From the NCBI GenBank assembly GCA_944375885.1, contig CALWBB010000001.1, positions 1 to 42,165 on the forward strand: a DNA stretch of 42,165 nt, in the 5' to 3' direction. The DNA is from an uncultured Merdimonas sp. Lineage in GTDB: Bacteria > Bacillota > Clostridia > Lachnospirales > Lachnospiraceae. How positions within the stretch are numbered: the first letter of the stretch is position 1; every line of letters starts with the position of its first letter. The notes below the pieces were generated by a model. That model made no database searches and was not told the origin of the DNA. It worked only from the letters and a program-made list of their open reading frames with translations. Positions 33,217 to 39,928 of the stretch are shown here, one piece after another. The translations under genes and the position numbers were made by a program.

Positions 33217-34071
33217 ATGATCATTCAGAATGCGGACAGAACCTATGAGGTGCTGCGCCATCTGGGCGGTACAGAGCAGACAGAAGAATATCTCTGCACA
33301 GACCCGGCAGAGAGGGGAGAGAATACCTTCCTGCTGGTGCGCGTGGCAGATCCGGTGCTGGCGAAGCGCTTTACCCTCTTTCTGGACGAAAAGGTAAAGG
33401 GCAGCAGCTTCGCGGATTTCCGGGAGACCTTTCTGGAAAAGGGAGATCTGTACGCCGTATTCCGTTACAGCGTACAGCCCACCCTGGAGGAAAAGCTCGC
33501 ATCAGAGCGATGCGAGCGTCCGGAGCGGGCGCAGATCGCCTGGAACCTTTTGGAGAGGCTTTTGCTTTTAAGCCCGCACCCCTGGTTTGCCTGGAACGCG
33601 CTTGGAGAAGGCCAGGTCACGGTGAGCCCTGCCCTGGAGGTCTCGTTTTGCTATCATTTCCTTGGGATCAGCCAGCCGGAAGAGATCGGGATGGAGGATG
33701 TCTGCGGCAGGCTGGAGGAGCTCTTTAGCCATCTGTTTGAAAGGGAACTGAAAAAGAAACTCTATCCCTCCCTGGATGAATATATGCGGCAGCTTAAGGA
33801 AAAGGAAGCTGTCTCTTATCTGAAGCTTTATCGGGAGTTCGCCCCGGTGTACGCGGATCTGCAGAGGGACGAGAAGGAAGAAAAGCCAAGAACATTCTGG
33901 TTCCGGCTTTGGGAGAAAATTAAAAAGATCCTTTCTCTTCTTAAAAAGGTACTGATGGCGGCCATCATCATAGCAGCAGTTTTCTATATGCTCAGCGTGC
34001 TTCAGGATGACAGCGGATCCAGGGTGACAGAAAAGACTATGCAGCAGATAGGGGAACTCTATATTGAGTAA
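33217..34071 (+). CDS. Membrane-anchored pseudokinase-like protein
   Basis: A 284-aa protein. The N-terminal about 220 residues resemble a protein kinase scaffold (YEVLRHLGGTEQTEEYL, LLVRVADPV, FLEKGDLYAVFRYS, TLEEKLASE). They lack a glycine-rich loop, the VAIK lysine, HRD and DFG motifs, so they cannot be a normal kinase. This recalls the EssB-type pseudokinases of type VII secretion, by pattern only. A basic stretch precedes one transmembrane helix (about 247-265, AAIIIAAVFYML), with a short tail outside. The pseudokinase part would face the cytoplasm. In a contractile-system operon it may tether the baseplate or sense assembly. Confidence 0.6.
   Translation: MIIQNADRTYEVLRHLGGTEQTEEYLCTDPAERGENTFLLVRVADPVLAKRFTLFLDEKVKGSSFADFRETFLEKGDLYAVFRYSVQPTLEEKLASERCERPERAQIAWNLLERLLLLSPHPWFAWNALGEGQVTVSPALEVSFCYHFLGISQPEEIGMEDVCGRLEELFSHLFERELKKKLYPSLDEYMRQLKEKEAVSYLKLYREFAPVYADLQRDEKEEKPRTFWFRLWEKIKKILSLLKKVLMAAIIIAAVFYMLSVLQDDSGSRVTEKTMQQIGELYIE
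33495..33517 (+). repeat. Perfect 9-bp inverted repeat inside the pseudokinase-like gene
   Basis: GCTCGCATC (33495-33503) and GATGCGAGC (33509-33517) pair fully around a 5-base loop, within codons for KLASERCE. No T-tract follows. It may be an mRNA processing or pausing site, or chance. Confidence 0.5.
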
Positions 34072-34098
34072 AGACGAGAATCAGGCAGGAGAACAGGT

Positions 34099-35628
34099 AT
34101 GAGGCTATCCAACAGTTTTAATGTCAAAAATGCCATGGGTTATGGCGTAAAAAGGGTCGTGCGCACGATCTGTGTGCCGTTCCAGGTGGGATACCGGAAA
34201 ATCGTACAGCTTTTCAGCCCCACGACCATCGTGGGAAAGGTCAGCAGCGACATCAAGCAGGAGATCAAGAAGGTTGGAGAAAAGCCGAAATCCCTGAAGG
34301 GCTATTTTGCCATCGGCGAGCGCTATGTGGCGAAAAAGCTGGTATATGTGCTGGTTCTTCTGGCCATTCTTCTCCCGGTGCTGTGGGTGCGTTTTGCCTG
34401 GCCCTTTGTGCAGTCCCGGTTCCTGACGAAGACTATGGCGGTGAATTCCCAGGACATGATCGGTTATTCCGGGAAGGTGCGGCTGCTGGACGCAGAAGGC
34501 AGCACGGTGATTTTCGAGGGAAGCCTGGAAGAGGGCCGGATCAACGGAGAGGGAAGCCTTTATGACTATGACGGGAACCTTTTGTACCGCGGCGGATTCC
34601 TCTCAGAGCAGTATTCCGGCATCGGGGAGAGCTACTACGCCAATGGAAATGTAAAGTACAGAGGCGAATTCGCGGTGAATGCCTACGACGGTACGGGAAC
34701 TCTCTATAACGAGGATGGTTCCCTGCTGTATGAGGGAAGTTTCGCGGCAGGCCTGTATGAGGGCAGCGGGATCCTCTATCAGGCAGGAGAGCAGGTGCTC
34801 TACCGCGGCGGCTTTTCTCAGGGGCTTTATGAGGGAACGGGCACCCTGTACGGCGCAGATGGCACGGTGCTGTATGAGGGAAGCTTCTCCCAGGGGAAAA
34901 AAGAGGGAGACGGCCGGGAATATAATGAGGAGGGCGTCCTGGTTTACGAAGGAGGCTTCTCCCAGGATCAGTATTCCGGTGAGGGCGTCCTGTATGACGG
35001 GGATCAGGTAGTTTATGAAGGAGGCTTCTCCCAGGGACAGCCATCGGAAGGTACGGCCACCTATTATGATTCCGAAGGAAAGGTACTCTATGAGGGAAGT
35101 GTCCGCGACGGCCTCTATGAAGGAGAAGGAAAGCTTTACCTCGACGGGCAGCTCATTTATGAGGGAAGCTTCGAGGGCGGAGAGTACCAGGGCCAGGGAA
35201 AAGCTTACCGGGCGGATACCGGGGAGCTGGTGTACGCGGGCGCGTTTGAAGACGGGGAATATCAGGGCGATGGACGCCTTTATGACGAGAATACAGGAAA
35301 CCTTCTCTATGAGGGAAGTTTTTACCAGGGTCTTTACGACGGCGAAGGAAAGCTTTACAATGGAGAGAGCCAGGAGCTGATCTATGAGGGAAGCTTCCGG
35401 GAAGGCCAGTATGACGGTCAGGGCACCTTCTATTCCAATGGAATTCTGGCCTATGAGGGAGAGTTCCTGCTGGGCCAGTATAATGGCCAGGGACGGCTCT
35501 ATGATCTGGCCACGGGAGCCATCGCCTTCGAGGGAGTCTTTCACAATGGGTCGCCTCTGATGGCACAGACCCAGGCTGAGCCAGAGGCAGGGGACGCGGC
35601 CCTTCAGGATCCGGCAGCGCAGCCGTGA
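34099..35628 (+). CDS. Membrane-anchored MORN-repeat protein
   Basis: A 509-aa protein. The N-terminal 80 residues are basic and probably cytoplasmic, followed by one transmembrane helix (about 82-102, LVYVLVLLAILLPVLWV). From residue 150 there are about 14 MORN-type repeats of 23-25 residues (pattern GxGxLYxxxGxLxYEGxF), ending near residue 485, then a short acidic tail. By the positive-inside rule the repeat rod lies outside the membrane, in the cell wall space. No signal peptidase site is evident. MORN repeats bind partners or lipids in other systems; here they may dock the particle at the envelope or span the wall. It has a strong RBS (AGGAGAACAGGT). Confidence 0.75.
   Translation: MRLSNSFNVKNAMGYGVKRVVRTICVPFQVGYRKIVQLFSPTTIVGKVSSDIKQEIKKVGEKPKSLKGYFAIGERYVAKKLVYVLVLLAILLPVLWVRFAWPFVQSRFLTKTMAVNSQDMIGYSGKVRLLDAEGSTVIFEGSLEEGRINGEGSLYDYDGNLLYRGGFLSEQYSGIGESYYANGNVKYRGEFAVNAYDGTGTLYNEDGSLLYEGSFAAGLYEGSGILYQAGEQVLYRGGFSQGLYEGTGTLYGADGTVLYEGSFSQGKKEGDGREYNEEGVLVYEGGFSQDQYSGEGVLYDGDQVVYEGGFSQGQPSEGTATYYDSEGKVLYEGSVRDGLYEGEGKLYLDGQLIYEGSFEGGEYQGQGKAYRADTGELVYAGAFEDGEYQGDGRLYDENTGNLLYEGSFYQGLYDGEGKLYNGESQELIYEGSFREGQYDGQGTFYSNGILAYEGEFLLGQYNGQGRLYDLATGAIAFEGVFHNGSPLMAQTQAEPEAGDAALQDPAAQP
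34546..35553 (+). repeat. Array of about 14 MORN-coding repeats
   Basis: Tandem in-frame units of about 69-75 bases each encode a MORN-like unit. The recurrent DNA core is CTCTATGAGGGAAG or CTGTATGAGGGAAG, for example around 34727, 34870, 35088, 35308 and 35383. Units vary in length by one or two codons. Confidence 0.8.
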
Positions 35629-35661
35629 CAGGCCAACGATGTGCAAAAGTGAGGAAAAGAT

Positions 35662-36246
35662 ATGGGAAGCTATACGGTTATCATGGAGACTGGAAACGCG
35701 CTGGTGCAGCTTCTGCGCAGGGAGCTGGTGCCGGAGATTATACCGAATGCCGATTCGATCGGCCTTGCCTCGCCCGCGGACAGGGGCGACCTGAATCTGT
35801 GCGTTCACCTGTTTGATGTCAGCGAGAGCGGGGAGTTCCGCCAGACCGGGATGCAGCCGGATGGAATCCGCAGGCAGAAGTTTCCGCCTGTATACCTGAC
35901 ACTTTCTTATCTCATCACAGCTTTTTCTGCCAGTGACGTAAAGTTCCGCTCCGGTGAGGAACAGAGGGTGCTGGGAAAGGTGATACAGACGCTTCGGGAT
36001 TATCCTGTGCTGGATCCGGAGAAGATGGAGTTTGGCCCGGGAGGGGCGCCGGATGGGATCCGGCTGGAATTTCGGAAGATGGAGGCGGAAGAGAAGCTGA
36101 AGATCTGGAATTTTCCCAATCTGGCCCATAAACTCTCCCTGTTTTACAAGGTGGGGCCCATTCCTCTGGAGTCCGCGAGGACGAAGCAGATCAGCCGGGT
36201 GCGCAGCGTAGAGTTTGGCATAGGGGATCAGGAGGATAAAACATGA
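35662..36246 (+). CDS. DUF4255 / Pvc16-like cap (tail terminator) protein
   Basis: A 194-aa protein of the DUF4255 (Pvc16 N-terminal) family, which in Afp/PVC (Afp16) caps the distal end of the tube-sheath and ends its growth. Typical features are the N-terminal long helix (ALVQLLRRELVPEI), LNLCVHLFDVSESGEFR, the FPPVYLTLSYLITAFSA strand with the conserved L/Y pattern, and the EEQRVLGKVIQTLRDYPVL helix. The C-terminal KLSLFYKVGPIPLES strand follows. It overlaps the next gene by four bases. Confidence 0.88.
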   Translation: MGSYTVIMETGNALVQLLRRELVPEIIPNADSIGLASPADRGDLNLCVHLFDVSESGEFRQTGMQPDGIRRQKFPPVYLTLSYLITAFSASDVKFRSGEEQRVLGKVIQTLRDYPVLDPEKMEFGPGGAPDGIRLEFRKMEAEEKLKIWNFPNLAHKLSLFYKVGPIPLESARTKQISRVRSVEFGIGDQEDKT

Positions 36247-37010
36247 GATATGTGACAATGGGGCTCAAAAGAGAGGTGTCCCTGGTGATTCTTCCCATAG
36301 ACGACTTTACGGGCAGAGTTATCACCGGATCTGCCGTCCGGATGTACACGGAGGACGGGAAGCCCTCCATCCGGAAGGACGAAGGGTATCATGTGTTCTG
36401 TGATCTGAAGGTTCCGGAGATTCGGATTTGCGCGGAAGGGCCGCTGTACCAGAAACAGACCTTCACCGTCCCGCTGGGCGGGGGAGTGGAGATCCGCCAG
36501 ATCCGAATGCTTCCCGGACGCTGCTACCCCATTCCGTCCGGGGCTACCTGCCTGAAGGGACAGCTGCCTGCGGGAACCAGGATCCGCCTGTATTTTCCGG
36601 ATCAGAAAAAGGGGTACAAGCTCCTCTACGATTATGATCCGCAAAAAGAGGGAAAGAAGATACGCCTCTTCTGCCCGGAGAAGACACATCTGTCTGGAAA
36701 ACTGCTCTGCGTGCCGGATCGGAAGAAAAAACCAGAATTTTTCCGGATTCTTTCCTGGCAGAACGAAGAAGGAGAGCTGGCGGCGCCCCTTGGGCAGGCC
36801 TATAAAAAAATCGGGACTACGATTTTTCCTGTGTACGAGGCCAGGGCCGGTGAGGATGGAAGCGTCTATCTTTTGATACGGAGCCTGCCCGGAGAGGGAA
36901 AAGCCTGCATCTGGGCGGAATTTCCCGGGGACGGGGAAAAGGCTGCCTTCGCGGAGCTGGCTTTGGAGGCTGGCCGGGAAAACCGGATTACGGCGGAACT
37001 GTTTGAATAA
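36243..37010 (+). CDS. Beta-rich accessory protein after the cap gene, unknown function
   Basis: A 255-aa protein with no membrane segment. The N-terminal about 90 residues (VILPIDDFTGRVITGSAVRM, DLKVPEIRI, PLYQKQTFTVPLGGG) look like a beta-sandwich of the carboxypeptidase-regulatory or transthyretin-like kind. The C-terminal half is also strand-rich. Genes of this kind sit beside DUF4255 genes in several eCIS-like loci, but I know no assigned role. Translational coupling to the cap gene (ATGA) suggests a partner of the cap or of the tail's distal end. Confidence 0.55.
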   Translation: MRYVTMGLKREVSLVILPIDDFTGRVITGSAVRMYTEDGKPSIRKDEGYHVFCDLKVPEIRICAEGPLYQKQTFTVPLGGGVEIRQIRMLPGRCYPIPSGATCLKGQLPAGTRIRLYFPDQKKGYKLLYDYDPQKEGKKIRLFCPEKTHLSGKLLCVPDRKKKPEFFRILSWQNEEGELAAPLGQAYKKIGTTIFPVYEARAGEDGSVYLLIRSLPGEGKACIWAEFPGDGEKAAFAELALEAGRENRITAELFE

Positions 37011-37037
37011 TATGTAAGGGGAAGAGGAGAAGGAACT

Positions 37038-37424
37038 ATGGCGTTAGGAGTATTCGGAGGCGCCATGCTGCAGTGCAGCTTTGGCATGGCCCCTTCTACA
37101 CTTACCGTGCTGCCTGCGGCCAGAGTGATGAGCAAGATGCCTATGGCGACGATCATGGATCAGATTCCATTGGTGAATATCATGCCCTTCGGCATGTGTA
37201 CCTGCCTGGCCAACCCCACGGTATCGGCTGCCACGGCAGCGGCCCTGGGAGTGCTGACCCCCATGCCCTGCATTCCGGTGATCCCGGCCCCCTGGGCGCC
37301 GGGCAGCCCTACAGTGCTGGTAGGCGGGAAGCCTGCCCTCAGCCAGACAAGCAAATGCATGTGCGCCTATGGGGGAGTGATCCAGATCACAAATCCGGGC
37401 ACGGTAAATGTGCAGGTGAAATAG
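37038..37424 (+). CDS. PAAR-like spike tip protein (DUF4280)
   Basis: A 128-aa Cys- and Pro-rich protein. It begins GVFGGAMLQCSFGMAPSTL and continues IMPFGMCTCLANP, TPMPCIPVIPAPWAPGS, VLVGGKPALSQTSKCMC. This is the DUF4280 family, considered PAAR-like, a small conical cap that sharpens the gp5/VgrG spike. The gene is far from the spike gene at 24072 but on the same strand and in the same run of genes. Six or more Cys residues could bind a metal at the tip. RBS is AGGAGAAGG. Confidence 0.87.
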   Translation: MALGVFGGAMLQCSFGMAPSTLTVLPAARVMSKMPMATIMDQIPLVNIMPFGMCTCLANPTVSAATAAALGVLTPMPCIPVIPAPWAPGSPTVLVGGKPALSQTSKCMCAYGGVIQITNPGTVNVQVK

Positions 37425-37450
37425 GGAAAGACGCATGGGAGGAATAGACT

Positions 37451-38446
37451 ATGAATGAGTATGAGATGGCCCTTTGGATCCTTCTGGCGCTGCTGTTTTC
37501 GGTTACTTTGTGCTACGCGCTGGTGCTGCGCAGGCAGTACCGGAATCTGCGCAGGCTTCGGGAAAGAGAATTGGAAGAAGAAAAGAAGCGGCAGCAGAAA
37601 AACGATATCCGGGACGCCATGCTGCCAGAAGGGCTTTTGCGGCTTTTCGAGAAAGGAGAGCTTTCCGGCCCGCAGCTGGGTGAAGAAAAAAAGATCCGGG
37701 CAGCCGTCATGTCCTTTAACGTGTCCGGCTTTCCGGAACTGATCCGCAGCCGCACACCGGCGGAGATCTTCGGCTATGTCAACGGCATTTTAAAAGATGT
37801 GGTTCCCCAGGTTCTGTACCAGGAAGGGGAGATAGACAAGTATGTGGACGCTGGCTTTACAGCGTTTTATATGGGGGCGCCGGAAAAAGCCCTGCGTTCC
37901 GCAGTTTCGGTCTGCGAAGCTTTGGAAAGGCAAAACGCAGAGAAGAACTATTCCATCGGGCTCTCTTACGGGGAGGTCATGGCGGGCCTGGCGGGCCATG
38001 AGAAGCGGCTGGGCGTCCTGACTATTTCGGAGACGACGGGGATCGCGGAATTCCTGCAGGAGGCCGCGGGAAAATACGGCGCCAGAATTCTGATGTCGGG
38101 AAGCTTAAAGGAGCAGATTCCTGATTTTGAAAGAAATTACAGCAGCCGTTACCTGGGACAGATTTATCTGCGGGCGGCGGGGCAGACAGAAGAGCTGTAC
38201 GACGTCTACGACGGAGACGGCGTGGAAGATAAGAATGGAAAGAGACGCACACGGCTTCTCTTTGAAAAGGGAGTAGAGTTCTTCCAGGAACGGAAATTTT
38301 ATGACGCGCGCCTGCACTTTATCGAAGTGCTGAAGGCCAACCGCATGGATAAAGCTGCAAAGGAATATCTGTACCTGTGCAGCCGTTACCTGGGACAAAG
38401 TGAGAGAGAACAGGAGCAGGCTCCCATATACCTGGAAGTATTCTAG
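37451..38446 (+). CDS. Membrane-anchored degenerate class III nucleotidyl cyclase
   Basis: A 331-aa protein with an N-terminal transmembrane helix (about 5-25), a charged linker, then a class III adenylate/guanylate cyclase-like domain (about 83-250). The first metal-binding Asp of FxDIxGF is Asn90 in SFNVSGF. The second Asp is kept (D133) but lacks the preceding Gly. The Asn and Arg of the VNxAxR motif are Gly197 and Phe201. The domain is thus probably inactive and may serve as a sensor or adaptor. The C-terminal about 60 residues (LLFEKGVEFFQERKFYDARLHF) form a TPR-like helical unit. It belongs to the run of accessory genes behind the injection system. Confidence 0.72.
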   Translation: MNEYEMALWILLALLFSVTLCYALVLRRQYRNLRRLRERELEEEKKRQQKNDIRDAMLPEGLLRLFEKGELSGPQLGEEKKIRAAVMSFNVSGFPELIRSRTPAEIFGYVNGILKDVVPQVLYQEGEIDKYVDAGFTAFYMGAPEKALRSAVSVCEALERQNAEKNYSIGLSYGEVMAGLAGHEKRLGVLTISETTGIAEFLQEAAGKYGARILMSGSLKEQIPDFERNYSSRYLGQIYLRAAGQTEELYDVYDGDGVEDKNGKRRTRLLFEKGVEFFQERKFYDARLHFIEVLKANRMDKAAKEYLYLCSRYLGQSEREQEQAPIYLEVF

Positions 38447-38503
38447 GGCGATCCGGGACGACGGCATGAGCAGGATCGTAAGATAAGTTGGAGTGGCAGA
38501 CGT

Positions 38504-39928
38504 ATGGTGACGACGGTGAAGGAGCTTTTGCGCCAGAAGGGAATCCGAATCGAAGATACCCTGTATGGCCTAAATAGCCGGGAACTGAATGAATTTCCGA
38601 TCACGGCGGGCGATTTCTTCCGCATGGAGCCGGAAAAACGCTGGAGGGGCGGCAGCTGGCTGTGGGAAGCCTGCGCGGCAAAGTGCAGGGAAAAGGAAGA
38701 GAATCCCACCTTTCTGGAACTTAAGAAAGAGAGCAGGCGCTTGGGAAAGCGGATACGAGAACTTAAAGAAGCGGATCCGAATGGCTATGGACACATGGAA
38801 GAACTTCGGGCCCTGCGCACGGTTAACCAAGGAATCCGGGAAGCCATGCAAAGGCTTGTGATGTATTACCGTTCCCAGATTCTTTATGAGCTGGAGCAGG
38901 AAATGGGAATCCGCGATTCCAGAGTGCTTGCCTACAAGAATACCGTATCGATAGGCAGTTTTGCGGATCTGGAACGGCAGGCGGAAGCGTTCTGCCAGGT
39001 CGAGCTTCCCTGGCTTAGAAAAACGCCGCTGCTGCTGGGAAATATCCCCTCTGTCACGGAGGCAGTCCGGAAAGGGACGCCTATCGGAATCGTAGGCGGG
39101 CCCTGTCTGTTCGGAACCCACGAGGTGGAAGTGCTGGTGCGCAGGAGAGACGGGAGCGAAGCCTCGTTTGATTTCAGCAGCGGACGAAGATACGACAGGC
39201 AGGGAGGCGGACAGGAACTAGCGGACTATTTGGAGGATCATGCGGGAAGCATTACCGAGATCGCGTTCTGTGACAATAAAAAGGGCGTGACAGTGCAGGA
39301 GCAGGAGAGCCTGGAGGTGCTTTTTGCCATGGCGGCTCCGCTGGGAGCCAGGGTAGCGATTCCCGTTCCGGACATATCCTATCTGAAATATCTCTATACG
39401 ATAGGTTTTGCGCTGCCGGAAAAGCTCCGGGATCAGAGCGTGGAGGATTTCCGTAAGATTACTAGAAGGATCGCGGATCTGTATCTGACGCAGATAGAGA
39501 GGCTGAAACGGAAATATCCCGGGATCGAGGTACAGGTACTCCATGAGAGAAACCAGGAGCTGGTCGGCCTGTTTTATGAAAGAAGAGAAGAGTTCTTTAG
39601 CAAATCAGGACTTATCCGCAGGCTGACAGCCAAGAGGGCGAAGACAGACGCGATTTTTGACTATATTTCCATGCTGGCCCTGCCTTATTACATCTGGGAG
39701 ACGCCCTGCGTGATCCAGGTGGACAATCTGGACGAGACGGATTCTTACCGGAAATGCAGAAAGGTACATAAAAACGCTTTCGCGCTGGCATCCGTGCTTT
39801 ATCCTGAAAAACTGAGCAGAGACGGGGTAAATACCATATTCAACGCACCGATAGAATACAAGGATTATATTGACAGCCCGGGAGACGCAGGATGCGGCTG
39901 TGGGCTGGGGGAGGCAGAAGAAGGATGA
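38504..39928 (+). CDS. 474-aa protein of unknown function
   Basis: Soluble 474-aa protein with no signal peptide or membrane helix. The N-terminal about 150 residues are helical and charged (LKKESRRLGKRIRELKE). The C-terminal half looks alpha/beta, with strand ITEIAFCD, strand GARVAIPVPDISYL, a long basic helix, and FDYISMLALPYYIWETPCV. This order faintly recalls the tRNA-dependent cyclodipeptide synthase fold, but the catalytic Glu position would be Ala, so the match is speculative. It ends in a Cys-containing tail (CGCGLG). It overlaps the following membrane gene at its stop codon. No role can be assigned. Confidence 0.5.
   Translation: MVTTVKELLRQKGIRIEDTLYGLNSRELNEFPITAGDFFRMEPEKRWRGGSWLWEACAAKCREKEENPTFLELKKESRRLGKRIRELKEADPNGYGHMEELRALRTVNQGIREAMQRLVMYYRSQILYELEQEMGIRDSRVLAYKNTVSIGSFADLERQAEAFCQVELPWLRKTPLLLGNIPSVTEAVRKGTPIGIVGGPCLFGTHEVEVLVRRRDGSEASFDFSSGRRYDRQGGGQELADYLEDHAGSITEIAFCDNKKGVTVQEQESLEVLFAMAAPLGARVAIPVPDISYLKYLYTIGFALPEKLRDQSVEDFRKITRRIADLYLTQIERLKRKYPGIEVQVLHERNQELVGLFYERREEFFSKSGLIRRLTAKRAKTDAIFDYISMLALPYYIWETPCVIQVDNLDETDSYRKCRKVHKNAFALASVLYPEKLSRDGVNTIFNAPIEYKDYIDSPGDAGCGCGLGEAEEG

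Noticed and set aside
34603..36258. 551-codon open frame on the minus strand with apparent repeats
   Set aside because: It is the shadow of the MORN array and cap gene. The repeats mirror the plus-strand MORN units, there is no RBS, and all neighbours run on the plus strand.
15304..37424. Prophage or phage-tail bacteriocin
   Set aside because: No terminase, portal, capsid, holin or endolysin is visible. DUF4157 cargos, AAA+ ATPases, a DUF4255 cap and a DUF4280 tip point to an eCIS.
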